A stretch of 64,000 bases of DNA, from positions 17,018,501 to 17,082,500 of the forward strand of contig CM042039.1 in NCBI GenBank assembly GCA_023525975.1, read 5' to 3'. Each line of letters begins with the position of its first letter. Positions within the stretch are counted from its first letter, which is position 1. This DNA is from Smallanthus sonchifolius (taxonomy: Eukaryota > Streptophyta > Magnoliopsida > Asterales > Asteraceae). Made by a program: the position numbers and the translations under genes. The notes under the pieces were generated by a model that saw only the letters and a list, made by a program, of their open reading frames with translations, searched no databases and was not told the origin of the DNA. Positions 19,823 to 32,017 of the stretch are shown here, piece after piece.

Positions 19823-22523
19823 GAGTCAGTTGATGATGCACCTGCATAGGGGTTCTTGCAGCAGAACAGTCAGCCATTTTGTATCTTTCCAAAATGCTCT
19901 TTACATATTTGGATTGGCTGATGAAGATTCCATCTGGGACCTGTTTGACTTGTAGACCCAAGAAGAAATTTAGTTCACCCATTGAACTCATTTCAAACTT
20001 TGAGTGCATCAGAATCTCAAAGTCTTTGCACAGCTATTTCCTTGTTGATCCAAAGATGATATCATCAACATAAATTTGAACTAGTAAGATTTCTCCCCCT
20101 TCATCTTTGATAAACAAAGTCTGGTCTATGGCACCTCTTCTGAAGTTGTTGCTTAGTAGATATCTTGGCAAGGTTTCATACCAGGCTCTTGGTGCCTGAT
20201 GTAGGCCATACAAAGCTTTGTCTAGTTTGAATTGAGTAGGATGTGCAGGATCTATTAAGCCTGGAGGCTGTTTGACGTATACTTCCTCACCAATCTTCCC
20301 ATACAGAAAGGCACTTTTGACATCCATTTGATAGACAGTGAAATTCTTGGATGCAGCATATGCCAGGAAGATTCTGATGCCCTCCAGTCTGGCAACAGGA
20401 GCAAAGACTTCATCATAGTCAATTCATTCTTCCTTAGTGTAGCCTAGAGCTACAAGTCTGGCTTTGTTTTTTACTACAATTCCTCTCTCGTCTTGCTTGT
20501 TCCTAAAAACCCATCGTGTGCCAATAACATATTTACCTGGTGGAAGATCAACAAGTTTCCAGATATCCTGCCTCTTGAATTGCAGCAATTCTTCCTACAT
20601 TGCTTTAATCCAGCTGCTGTGTTTGAGTGCTTCATCTATCTTCTTGGGTTCCACCTGAGATAGGAAACATGAAAACAAGCATATATTGGCCTCGTGAGAT
20701 TTGCTTCTTGTGAGAACTACTTGGTGTACTTGGCCAATAATATTCTCTTGAGGATGTTCTTTGTGGATCCTCTGTGCTGGTACCACCTCCAGCTATATCC
20801 CTTGCTCCATATTGCTTTGATTTTGATCAGGGGTCTCCTCATTCATGGTGGAAGAGTCTTCAACAGCATTATCCACATCAATATTTTCAGCAATAGCATC
20901 ATCAGCATCTACAGCATTTACCGAAGAGTCTTCATTTAGATTTTCAGTTTTAGACAGACTGCTGCTGGTTACATTAGACAGTCTTGTTCCTGCTTCACTT
21001 GCTTCAATTTCTTCCACAACTGATGGAGGATCAATTGATGCTCTTCTCAGACTGATAGAAGATTTGGGAAAATCCAGTCTGTAGTCAGTGGATGAAGTGA
21101 AGGCAGGTGTTTGTATAGACGTAGACTCCATATTTGAGAAGGTGAGAGGCTCAAATATTTGGGAGAATGAGTCTATGTCAAAGAGCCAGTTTGGACCTTT
21201 TCCCTGCTCACAGACAATGTGTTCTCTGCATTCCACATTTGCTGATTCTTCTACAATTCTTGTTCTTGAATTGAATACTCTATAGGCCTTTGATTGAGAG
21301 GAATAGCCTACGAAATATCCTTCATCAGATTTGGCACCAAACTTAGGAAGAACCCCATGTGTGATGAGAATGGCGCATGGACACCCAAAAGGTTTTAGGA
21401 ACCCAATGTAGGGAATTCTTTGAAACCAAAGTTCATAGGGTGTCTTGTTGAGGGGTTTGACAATTAGAACTCGGTTTTGCACATAACAGGTTGTGCTAAC
21501 TGCTTCTGCCCAGAATGTGAGTGGCAGTTTTGAGTCAGCCAACATAGATCTTACTGACTCAATAAGAGTTCTGTTTCTTCTTTTAGCAACTCCATTTTGT
21601 TGAGGAGTTCTTGGAGCAATGTATTGTCTTTCTATCCCCTTGCTTTCACAGAAACAGTTCAAGGTGTGGTTCTTGAACTCTGTGTCCTGATCACACCTTA
21701 TGATCTTCACCTTTTGATTGCTTCGATTCTCTACCCCGAGAATGTAGGATTTGAGAATTTCAGCAGTTTCATATTTAGTTCTCAAGAAGTATACCCATGA
21801 TAATCTGGTGTAGTCATCTGTTATTACCAGACAGTATGACTTTTTGCCCATTGACATGACATTTGTAGGACCGAAGAGATCCATATGCAACAGTTGCATT
21901 GGAGTGTCATTTGAATTCAAGGTCTTGGGCTTGTGAGAACTCTTGTGTTGCTTCCCCTTTAGGCATGCAATGCAGTGGTCTTCCAGCTGAAATTCTTTGT
22001 CAGGAATCCTTCTGACAAGATTATTCTTCACCAATTTGTTAATGGTTTTGATATTAACATGGCTTAATCTCCTGTGCCAGAGAGCTGATTCATCAACTGA
22101 GGCTTTTGATAAAAAGCAGGAGACACTCCCAGATGGAGTGACTTCATTCATGTCCAATACATAGAGATTTTCTTTTCTCTGAGCAGTCAGTAAAATGCTT
22201 TCTAGAGGAGGTGTGGATAAGCCTGGAGACAGTACAAAGCATTCTTTATATGTGAAGAGCATCCAATGCTTTTAATCACAAACCTGGGAAACACTCATGA
22301 GATTGAAATCCAATTCTTTGACGTAGTTGACCTTATCAATGCTCATTCTTTCATTGGAAACAGTTCCTTGTCCAGTAATGGATCCTCCCTTTGAGTCACT
22401 TCCAAAGGCAACATATCCTCCATTGAAATGTCTGAAGTTGGAGAGGATGGATCTGTTGCCTGTCATGTGCCTGGAACAACCACTGTCTACCACCCAGGTA
22501 CTATTCTTGTGACCTGGATGTCC
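19823..22523 (-). pseudogene. pol: COP4 pol: protease, integrase, partial reverse transcriptase
   Basis: Protease starts at 22523 (GHPGHKNSTWVVDSGCSRHM). The pre-integrase domain has LWHRRLSHVN and the integrase core has LLHMDLFGP, IRCDQDTEF and APRTPQQNGVAKRRN, giving the D, D, E triad in one 489-codon frame (22262-20793). RT (about 20600-19823) has LDKALYGLHQAPRAWYE and YVDDIIFGST near 20050. Stops near 20790, 20590 and 20030 and frameshifts break it. RT stops at MQVHHQLTP and passes into the third ORF, so RNase H is deleted. Confidence 0.85.
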
Positions 22524-22540
22524 CTGCACATGATAGATTT

Positions 22541-25439
22541 CTAATTAGTAGGAGGAACCCAAGAGTCTGCAGACTTGAAAAAGATGGTTGTTAGTTTATC
22601 CTTTTCAGTATGTTTGCAGTCAATGGAACCAATGACAATGCTTGGATATGGTTTGGCTTTCCATTGCCTTGTTGGTGATTTTCTAGTTTTCCTCACATTG
22701 TCAGCAACAAATTTTGCTACTGATGTTTCTGGCTTGTCAACAGTAGATCCTGATGGCTTTGTTTTGGATTTTGCCTTATCAGCAGTGGACACTCTTGCTG
22801 CTGATGGCTTTGCCTTATCAGCAGCAGATTTTGCTGCGAAGGATTTTAGCTTATCAGCAGCAGACTTGGTTGCTGCTGAAAGCTTCTGCTTTGTTTTCTT
22901 GGGCTTAACTTGACTAACAACCGATGTATGCTGATCCTTCTATACCTTTTGTCTTTGAGGGGCTTGATGAAGGATCTGGTTGAAGGGGTTAAACTTACAG
23001 TTTGCAGCAAAGTGGTCTGATTCACCACAAATGATGCAAGTTTGTTGAGATTTAGGCAGCTTCACTCTTGGGGGAGATAGAGACTCCCTGAACTTAGTTG
23101 CTTTGACCTCGTAGCTTCTTACCTTCTTGTTTTTGTTAGTCTTTTCAAAGGCATGCTGCTTTGAATTTCTTTGGTATTCCAGGTAATGAAAGTAGGTGCT
23201 GACAGTGTGGTTATATCTGCCACACACAAAGCATGATCTTGCCAGTTTGTCTCTTGAAAGGTAGACATAGTCCTTTCTTTGGAACAGATCCTTGAAGTTC
23301 CATGGATGAGCTTTGTTATATTCAAAAGTGCTTCTTCTAGGGTCTTTTGAACATATGAAACTTTTTCTTCAGGCTTACGACATATATCAAATACCTTCCT
23401 CTTTGTGATCGGCTTTGACTGAGGCTTGGGGTTTGTGGGTCCTGATGTCTGTCCCTTTTCAATGTTTAGCTTTCTTCCATCTGGATGATAGCTGATCTTG
23501 ATCTGTTTGAATGGTACAGGGGCTGGAACAGCTGGAAGAACAGCATGAACTTCAACTCTATTCAGAACAGCTTCAGATGGGGCTGCACTGGTTTCATTAT
23601 GGTCTGAGTAGGTTGACTCAGATTCCGATGAGGTAGTGCAGTCTTCGATGAAAGGTTCATCCATTGAAGGATCAAGGTTTCGGTTTGCAGTGTCAAGATT
23701 TGCAACATTGAAGCTTGGTTCGTAAATGGCAATATAGTCAGCAGGAGGAGGAACATAATTTTACTGATCATTGTTATACCCAAGTCCAGTCTTTACCTTC
23801 TCATGGACTTGAATATCTAAAAGTCTTTGTAACTTTTTGAAGGAAAATTCATATTTTTCAACATGAACTTTCTGTTCTGCCAGTTCAGCTCAGGTAGCTT
23901 TTAGTTTGACCAGTAAATCATCAATCTGAGTTTCAAGATTAGTTTGTTCGTGTTTTAGCGATGAAATCTCTTTCTTAAGGCAGTTAATCTTTTCTTTATA
24001 AGTATTTTCAACCTTTTTGAACTCAGATTTCATCTGATGAAACTCTTCATTTTGATCTATAAGGTTTTGGTTATGTTTTCTATAACCCAAAACTTTATTA
24101 ATACAAGCTTGAGAGCAAAGATGTTCAAATACCTGAGGTGGTATCTTTGTAGTGTCTGCCATAAGAGCTTGATTGTTGACAAGCAGTTCTTCATACTGGA
24201 AGCTCCAGTCGAATTCAGAAGTTCCAACAGTTGCACAGGCTGCAGTGTGAACTGGAGGAGTAGCTTGTTGTTGTTGTTGTTGTTGTCTGGGTTGGGCTTG
24301 GTGAGCTTGTCTTGACTGAGGAGTAGTTGGATTTGCTCTTGGTGCCTTGCATTCTCTAGCAAAGTGACCCAGTAGGTTACAGTTGTAACATCTTAGTTTG
24401 CTTTTATCCAAACCAACTTTGGTGTTGGAGTTGTTACTTGGAATGGGTCTTTCGGTTCTAGAGTAGAACTTTTTGCTCTTATAGAGAGCATGGCATACGA
24501 GTGCTGTATTTCCATTTCTTCTAAATCATCTGGATGAAAGCATTCCAGATCCTCCTTGATAAAGGACATGTTGCTTGAGTTTTCAAAAACAAAAGCAATA
24601 GAGGTTGATGTTTGAGGAGGAGCTTCTAGGAGAAATGGTGAGCTGTTTGTTTGAGAGGTAGGAGTTTTTGGATGGGTGACAATGGGAGGATAGTAGTTGC
24701 TTGAACTAGGAACTGAGTGGTCGGAGTGAAGCGCAGAAGAGGATGCTGATTGATGATTGGAGCTCCTTTCCTTGGCTTGAATCATTTCTAATTCATATGT
24801 TTTCAGCATGCCAAAGAGCTCTGTCATCTGGAGAGTTTTTAGATTCTCCATTCTTCTTATAGACACTGTGTATAGTGTCCAGCAGCTTGGGAGAGATCTG
24901 ATAAACTTTTTGAGAATATCTTCATTCTCTAGCTTTACTTTGGAGCACTGCAGTTCTCCCACCAGGTAAGTGTACCTGTTATACAAAATGGTTAGTAACT
25001 CACATTCCTTCCATACGAAGTTTTCGTATTGCTGTTTCAGGACGTCTCTTCTGTTTTCTTTGACTTCCTCAGAGCCAGCAAACATCTTCTCAAGAGCCTC
25101 CCAGAGCTCTTTAGCAGTTTTGTAACTTCTGAAGTTATGAAAAACTTCATTTGGAAGGCACATTTGGATAGCTCCTAGTGCCTTGAAGTCCACCTCCAAC
25201 TTCTTTATGTCCTCTTCTGAGTACTTGGAGGGCTCCTTTGGAACTGGTGGTCCTCCAGAGTCAGCAGAGGCCACCATGGGAGTGTAGGGTCCATCCCTGA
25301 TGGATTTCCACATTCCGTACTCCTGATAATAGAAAAAGCTTTCCATGCGATTCTCCCACATGTCGTAGTCTTCCCCAGATACCAATCTTGGTGGTCGGTT
25401 GATGCTGCCGATGTCTTCAAATCCATTGTTCTGTGCCAT
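22541..25439 (-). pseudogene. gag: COP4 gag, frameshifted
   Basis: The start is ATG 25439 (MAQNNGFEDIGS). A copia gag domain follows (DYDMWENRMESFF, ELWEALEKMF, about 25370-24900). A frameshift near 24420 precedes the first knuckle CYNCNLLGHFAREC (24393-24352), followed by a poly-Gln run from a (TTG)n tract at about 24270-24290 and a coiled coil (about 24060-23900). A second knuckle, CIICGESDHFAANC, lies near 23030. The tail holds Ser-Ala-Ala-Asp-Lys repeats (22870-22760) and ends SWVPPTN before a stop at 22543-22541. Stops near 23890, 23764 and 22940 also break it. Confidence 0.8.
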
Positions 25440-25530
25440 CTTTGTTTTTGTGGTGACTTGATGAAAGAGAGATTTTAGAATAGAACCAGAAGTGATTAAA
25501 CAAGTGTGAGTTTGTTTAATCTGAGCCAAA

Positions 25531-25542
25531 GCTCTGATACCA
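25531..25542 (-). other. COP4 primer-binding site
   Basis: GCTCTGATACCA on +, the reverse complement of TGGTATCAGAGC, two bases from the 5' LTR. It matches the 3' end of plant initiator Met-tRNA. Confidence 0.92.
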
Positions 25543-25544
25543 CT

Positions 25545-26303
25545 TGTAGGATCGTGAAAGTACAAGATGGTTCTGTTCTTAGTTGAAAATGGCGGAAACA
25601 ATAATCGAGTAAACAGAAAGAATACTTTTAAGAACACTGTTGTATTAAGCTTTTGCAAATAAACGATTACAAATGAAAACTCAATCAAAAGCACACTTAC
25701 AATGAAGTGTTTACACAGTATTTATACTCACTTAGAATCAAGACAGACCCTTGATTCTAAGGATCAGATCTAACACAGACCGTTGATCTTTTGTATATAG
25801 CTAACTATTACACGTTTAGTCTAAAACTAGTTAACTTTATTGAAGCGTCTTCTTTATGCATTATTGCTTGCATGCTTTGAGAAGAGCATTGTTGTCTTTC
25901 ATTGGTTGTGCCATTGAGGTTCCTTCTGCCTTGAGTGTGTCAGTTGCTTTTGCAGAAAGTTATCAGTGGCGCTTGGCATGGATAGTCAGCTGCAACGATT
26001 TGTCTTCAAGGCACACGACTGTCAGCAGCAAAGATGAGGATTAGCAGTAAGATGTGACCATCCAAAGCTGCTGATGATTTGCCTGTCAGCAACATCAAGT
26101 GTTGATGCTGCTGAGAAGCCTATCCGCTGCAACTTTGGTCTTCAGCAGATAAGGCTATCCGCATCAGATTTGTTCTTCAGCAGAAGAACAAGTATCCACA
26201 GCAGTTAAGCTTGTCTTCAGCAGTTTGTTGGTCAGCAGCAAACTCTGAGATCAGCAGCATTTGTACTTAGAGAATTTTGTAGTCATCAGTCTTTATTTCT
26301 ACA
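25545..26303 (-). repeat. COP4 5' LTR
   Basis: 759 bp, TGTAGGATCG...TTTCTACA. Paired with 17168-17943. TATA box and inverted repeat at 25719-25761. Confidence 0.92.
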
Positions 26304-26855
26304 AAATTTCCCGCCAAAATACTCTTTTTTTAAAAATTTTAAAAATTCAAAATTTCAAAAATGACTCAAAATGACCATATAAGCTTTCCCTAAAAAAATT
26401 GAACAAGAAGAAATTTTCGGCCAAAATACTTAATAAGTTCGCCTGACAAAATTCACCTGAAACTGACCCGAGCGAACTTGACCCCAAGCGAACTTGACCC
26501 GAGCGAACTTGTTAAGTTCGCCTGATTAAGTTTGCCTAATCTGCACCAAGCGAACTTATTAAGTTCGCCTGCAACAGAATTGCTAAGTTCGCCTGCATCA
26601 GCTGTTCAACCAAACACGAACCAAAAATTCCGAAAATCATCATATCTTGCTGAATTGATAGAATTTGATTAAACTGATTAGGAACACTTCTATCGGATCA
26701 ATTTCATCAAAAGAATCCAAAATCAATCCAAAATGATCAAAAATTCTCCATTTTTATTAAGAACACAAAAAAGATGAAAAATCTTCAAAATCTCTGAAAT
26801 TTGATGTTGATTGGACACGAAAACACCATGAATCTTCTGCTAATCAAGTGCAAAA
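26304..26855 (-). other. COP3 5' leader with palindrome-like words
   Basis: Non-coding stretch between the COP3 primer site and COP4; the last leader bases lie at 17133-17167. At 26425-26600 it holds repeated GCGAACTT half-sites and complete palindromes such as GCGAACTTGTTAAGTTCGC near 26503-26521 and GCGAACTTATTAAGTTCGC near 26550. Confidence 0.75.
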
Positions 26856-26867
26856 GCTCTGATACCA
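26856..26867 (-). other. COP3 primer-binding site
   Basis: GCTCTGATACCA on +, two bases from the 5' LTR; initiator Met-tRNA type. Confidence 0.92.
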
Positions 26868-26869
26868 CT

Positions 26870-27253
26870 TGTAGGTCCCTAATTCGGTGCGTGACGGATC
26901 TCTAGACTCGCGGTACGACATGGTGATAACGTGCGGAATCCATTATCAACGTGCTCCTGTAACTCAATCAACAACAATGGTTTAATAAACGCTTTGTATT
27001 TCCACCACAATATCAGGTTACAAGATTCACAGAATTCTCTCAAGTCTCTCTCAAGTCTCTCTCAAGTCTACTCTGATATCTCTTATTTATAGCCACAGAC
27101 CTGCTATAGGCGAACTTAACAAGTTCGCCAACAAGTTCGCCTCTCTATGAACTTGCACTTAGGATTCCTTAGGCGAACTTAAGAAGTTCGCTCCTAAAGA
27201 TTCTTATGAACTTACACAAAATTTTAGCAACAGTTACAAAACATGTCCTAACA
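26870..27253 (-). repeat. COP3 5' LTR
   Basis: 384 bp, TGTAGGTCCC...GTCCTAACA. TATAAATA is on the minus strand at 27084-27091. It has fewer complete palindromes than the 3' LTR: one region is shortened around 27110-27135 and the last unit is lost near 27200. Confidence 0.92.
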
Positions 27254-28425
27254 GTATTGTAGCAATAAGGAACAGGGACTACCAAAAGGAACTAGGTAGT
27301 CAAGATTGGGAGGTCGATTGTTGATCAACTCATAGCAAGTCTTGTTGTGCCTCTTCACAACTAGAACTCTGTTCAAAACGTGACAAGCTGTATTTACTGC
27401 TTCTTCCCAGAAAGTTATAGGAAGCTTTACATCTGACAGCATTGTCCTTGCAGTCTCGATCAAGGTTATGTTCTTTCTTTCTGCAACTCCGTTCTGCTGA
27501 GGTGTGTACGGGGCACTAAATTCGTGACGGATCCCCTTCTTGAGACAGAAAATCTCAATCAAATTATTCTTGAATTCAGTTTCGTTATCACTCCTTATTC
27601 TTCTAACCTTCAACTTGCAAAGAGATTCCAAGCTCAGGATCAGGTATTGAAGAATGTCAGCAGTCTCGTCCTTTGTACCTAAAAAATGTACCAAGAAAAA
27701 TGTGAGAAGTCATCAGTTACAACTAGACAGTATGACTTACCTCCAATACTCCTGATACTTATGGGGCCAAACAGATCCATATGTAATAGCTCCAAAGGGG
27801 TATCGATGGAGTTTTGGAACTTGGGCTTGTGAGACTTCCGTTGTTGTTTGCCCATTTTACAAGGCATGCATACATCTGCAATAGCAAATCTCAGCTTAGG
27901 AACACCGGTTACCAAACCGTTTCGGACAAGATGATTCATTTTTCGATAAGAAATGTGTCCGAGTTTCCTATGCCACAAGATTGAGTCAAGCTCTGTCGCT
28001 TTTGTAAGCAAACAAGTAGCAACTGATGAGGTGGTTGTTGCCACGCTCATATCGATCTGATAAGTGTTTTTTGTCCTTGGTGCTCGCATCAGAATCCAAT
28101 CTTCAGGAACTTCAAAACCAGGTTTGAGAATCATGCATTCTATCTTGTCAAACATAACGAAGTACTCCTTGTCGCACATCTGGGAGACACTCAACAATTT
28201 ATGCTTCAGCTGCTCGCAGTAGTTGACGTTGTCGAAGCTAACACATCCATTCGAAACCACGCCTTGACACGTGATACTACCGTCTTTCTCTCCAGCAAAA
28301 GCCACATAGCCGCCTCTAAATGGTTTCACATCTTGAAGCAGGGCCATGTTACCTGTCATGTGCCGGGAGCATCCACTATCTACATACCAAAGATTAAAGA
28401 TAGTACCCTTTGGATGTCCCTGCAC
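27254..28425 (-). pseudogene. pol: COP2 pol, 5' part: protease and integrase
   Basis: Protease begins after CAG 28422-28420 and shows LWYVDSGCSRHMTGN. The pre-integrase zinc region has LWHRKLGHISYRKMNHL and CMPCKMGKQ. The integrase core has LLHMDLFGP, then after a frameshift near 27690 RIRSDNETEF and APYTPQQNGVAERKN, so all three acidic catalytic residues are present. It ends at 27254 where COP3 is inserted and resumes at 10889. The enzyme would join element DNA to the chromosome. Confidence 0.87.
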
Positions 28426-28440
28426 GAGTCACAAAATAGA

Positions 28441-31400
28441 TCAGATAGATTTGGATACCCAAGCCATAGTGGTCTTGGGTCGTCCGTCTTTCTCAAAATA
28501 AACAACCTCTATTAACTCACAGTCGTGACTGTCAAAAATGGATAAATCTTTTGAAGACATGGGATCGGGAGATTGAGAACTTTTGGATTTCTTGTTCTAG
28601 GACCTCTTCTTTTTCTTAACTGGAACAGTAGGCTTATATTCAACAATAGCAGGTGAACTAGTGTAAGCTTCACCTGATTGAACTCCAGCCAGTTGTTCCA
28701 GTTTCTCAATCTCTTGTTCCTTCTTCTCCTTTGTGGTTTGGAGAGTTTTACCATAGGTTTCTCACCGGTAGGTGCACTACCAAAGGTAGAAGCACAAGGT
28801 TTAGCAGAAAGCTTTTCCCTTTTTGGACCATATGGTTTAGCCTCAGATGTGATCTTTGGCTTTACCATAGGTTTTACTGGTGGTTTCACCACATTTGCTT
28901 TTGGACTCTTGGAATGTTTCACTGGTGGTGACTTGGGGATAACAGCTGGTTGTGAAACAATTTGACGTTTCCCTTGGTTCTTATTAGGGCAGTTCACCAG
29001 GATATGACCGATCGTACCACAGTGAAAACATGTTCTCTTTTCTTTGTAAGTCCTCTTGTAAGGCTCATTTGATTTGAAATTTGATGACTCAGCATGATGA
29101 ACAGGAGAAGTTGTTTGGTGAACAGTAGTTTGACCCGATGGTGATTGGTTTTTGGGAATATAATACTTTTACATATTTTCTTAATAGCCAAGCCCATAAT
29201 GAGCTGAAAAGGCTTCTTTCTTAACTTGATTAATGTTTTTATATCCCCCATAAAGCATCACTTTTAATTTTTCATTTGATTCAACGATATCGGGTTCAGT
29301 CAAAATACAATTATCACCATCAGTGACAATGTTTTTCTTAACTTTCTGTTCACCGAGCAACTCCTCAGAGACTACTCCTTCAAGGCAGGTGTTCTCAGAC
29401 CCATCATCAGAAGCAGTAAAGAACTCTTCATCAGATGCAGAGTTAGCCTTACTTAAGGAATCATCAAGGCAAGACAGATCAATGTCAATTACTCCGTTGA
29501 CAAATTTCCCGCTTACTGGTGGAGGAATGGCATTAGTACCCAGCCTTAAGCTATTCACTTGTCTCACAATAGACTCATAGTGTTCCACCACAAAACGAGA
29601 ATTTTTCAACTTCTCAATATTGCCTTTCAACTGCAAGATCTCATTTTGCAGCTTGGTAATCTCGTTGTTTCTCTTTTCCAACCCCTTGTACGCAACATCC
29701 AAATGAAATTGTTGATCACTGATTTTAAGTGAATAATCACGTTTATCTTTCTTCAAAGTTTCAATTGAATCTTTGTATCGCTTTTCGTTTTCTTTGTAGC
29801 TTAAAGCTGCAATACGAAGGGGTTCGATTTTGTATTGAAGCTTAGAATTTTCATCCTTTAAGCTCAGACATTTTGAACAAGAAATGACAGCAAAAGAGTT
29901 AGAATCTATCTCATTTGATGAACATGATGCCTCTCCAATAGCCATGAGGGCAACTGCAGTTGTAAACTCTTCTTGGTCAGCCACAGAAGCTTCCCGTTCC
30001 TCTGTTTCCATCATCTCCATAATCTCAGCCATGAGACCAACCTGTGTTTCAGCAATAATGGCATCCTCCAGATGAACACCCCAATCAAAGCTATCGTTCT
30101 GTTGAGCTACCAAAGCTTTGGACGTACCACCTTGACTTTGATTGCGGTTGTTGGAGTTGTTGTACCCTTGACTATTTCCTTGGATAGGTCTGGTGAAACC
30201 CGAGGCCAGTGCTTTGTCCTTTTGACATTCACGAGCAAAGTCTCCAAAATTCTGACCCTTATAGCACTTGGCTTTGGATTTATCAAAACCAACATTGGCA
30301 TTTGAATGCCCACCAATGAACTTTCTTCCTGTTCTATTAAGGAAACGCTTGGTTCTTCTCAAGATCATGGCCATATTCCACTGAATATCCATGTCCTCCA
30401 TATCATCCGGATCCACCTGATTAAAGTCTTCTTCTATGGCTTCAGGATCCGTTAGCTTGCCACCAATGAAGTTTTCATAGGCAAGCATGCAGGATGAAAA
30501 CAAAGCCACATGATCTTCAGCTATCTTGGCTATTGCAGATTGGTTAGCTGAAGATGTGGGAGAAGGATTTCTTGAGGAATTTTGATGATGAGATCCAGAA
30601 CCAGATCCAGATGCTGTATAGCAAGCATGACCACCACAAACTTTTGAATTATCCTCCTCATGAGAGTTCCTTGAGAAAAGGGCAATTCCAGAACCCGATG
30701 ACTTGGCTGTGGAAGACGTCCCAAAATACATAGAAGGGTCTTGTATTTGAGGTCTCCCTGAGCTCTCTTTTCGTTTTAGGTTCATATCATGTGCTTGAAC
30801 CTTTCCGATTGCTTCATCAATAGTCATCTCATAAAACTTTGAGTTCTCTCTCATCAAGGTAGTGTACATCTCAAATTTTGGTGGTAGGGCATCTAGAAAC
30901 TTCTCAACTAACTCCTCATTTGGATAGATGAGGTCAAAAGCTTTCAGCTCAGTTTGTAGATGATAGAATCTAGAGATAGCTCATCTATGAATTCATTCTC
31001 TAGATATCTGACACACTCATACTGCTTCCTAAGAAGATCCCTCTTACTCTTCTTGATGTCGCTGTTTCCCTCGAATCTCTTCTGCAAAGCCTTCCAGAGA
31101 TCCTTGGAGTTATCGTATCCTCTAAAGCTGTGAAATAACTCCCTGGTCAAGGCCATAGTAATAGATCCGTGTGCCTTCTTCTCTCTGTCATAAACTTTCT
31201 TTTCTTCTTCATCAAGTTTGGAGATAGGCTTGGGAACTTCCTCATCAAGATATGTATATGTGGGATGCTTATAACCCTCTAGAATAGGTATCCAAAGTGA
31301 ATAATCGGTGTATGAGATATAATGCTCAAAGCGTGCTTTCCAGTTTGAGTAATCATTTACGTTAAGTAGCTTTGGTGGTTTCTGTGAGGTTCCAATCTCA

Positions 31401-31462
31401 TTGTCATAATTTAACATGTTTCCGAGATTCTGAAGATTTGCCATGGTGAAACACTTAGTCAA
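28441..31462 (-). pseudogene. gag: COP2 gag, frameshifted
   Basis: Starts at ATG 31462, or 31444 for MANLQNLGN. The gag domain (DYSNWKARFEHYI, DLWKALQKRFEG) runs to a frameshift near 30985. The first knuckle reads CYKGQNFGDFAREC, where the second Cys and the His of CCHC are replaced, so it should not bind zinc. A coiled coil follows (about 29870-29590). After a stop near 29180 the second knuckle, CFHCGTIGHILVNC, is intact at about 29030-28990 in another frame. Basic patch SKPQRRRRNKRLR near 28730. Ends TTMAWVSKSI and stop at 28443-28441. Confidence 0.82.
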
Positions 31463-32003
31463 ATTTCAGAAAAATCAATGCAATGTGCGCACTTAAGTTC
31501 TGGCCTTGCGCACTTAAGAACTTAGTCTTGCGCACTTAAGATGTGCTCTTGCGTACTTAACAAGTACGCAGGGTAAATGACAAGTACGCAGGAGGAGTTA
31601 AGTACGCAATAAGAAATGGTCTTACGTACTTGGTAAGTACGCAGGAAGCCTGTACTTGTTTCAAAAAATGGTAAGTACGCAGATCACTTTTTCACCAACC
31701 CTCACCAACTTTTTTCGGTCACTGGAATCTCACCGGAGACAGAAAAAGTTGAAGGTATGACCAAACAAAATAAGCCAAAGTGTCAGAAAATCATTTCTAA
31801 CCAACCATTGATGCTCAAAACACTCAAATACACAACAAAAGGTCGGGATTTTTGAGTGATTTTTGGTTCTAAAATAGTGCTCAAGAGCTACCCCAATTTT
31901 ATCATAAAAATCTCCAATAGACACTCTCTTTTGCTTGTAAAACTCTGTAGGATGTGTAGAAGATGCTCCTAACACACTCACAACACTCGAAATCAAGAGC
32001 TAT
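31463..32003 (-). other. COP2 5' leader with palindrome words
   Basis: No gene. At 31475-31690 it carries repeated GCGCACTT, GCGTACTT and AAGTACGC words, several forming full palindromes. The primer-proximal part matches the COP5 leader at 52980-53200. Confidence 0.75.
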
Positions 32004-32015
32004 GCTCTGATACCA
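32004..32015 (-). other. COP2 primer-binding site
   Basis: GCTCTGATACCA on +, two bases from the 5' LTR; initiator Met-tRNA type. Confidence 0.92.
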
Positions 32016-32017
32016 CT

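Larger units (their letters stand above)
17168..26303 (-). mobile_element. COP4, Ty1/copia retrotransposon in COP3 leader
   Basis: LTRs at 17168-17943 and 25545-26303 begin TGTAGGATCG and end TTTCTACA on the + strand. Minus-strand order: primer site 25542-25531, gag 25439-22541, protease, integrase, RT, a deletion, third-ORF tail 19822-17990, polypurine tract 17953-17944. RNase H is missing. The flanks (TTTTT and AAATT) give no clear target duplication, though both lie in COP3 leader. Confidence 0.88.
10890..27253 (-). mobile_element. COP3, copia element with gag but pol deleted, hosting SOLO1 and COP4
   Basis: Bounded by LTRs at 10890-12994 (split by SOLO1) and 26870-27253 with a perfect 5-bp target duplication. 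Reading the minus strand: 5' LTR, primer site 26867-26856, leader 26855-26304, COP4 insertion, last leader bases, gag 17132-15093, a protease remnant, then directly a spacer of the kind found after RNase H, and the 3' LTR. Integrase, RT, RNase H and ORF3 are missing. The gag frame is open. Confidence 0.9.

Noticed and set aside
17163..26308. Target duplication around COP4
   Set aside because: TTTTT and AAATT do not match; both sides are low-complexity A/T leader sequence, so no duplication is claimed.
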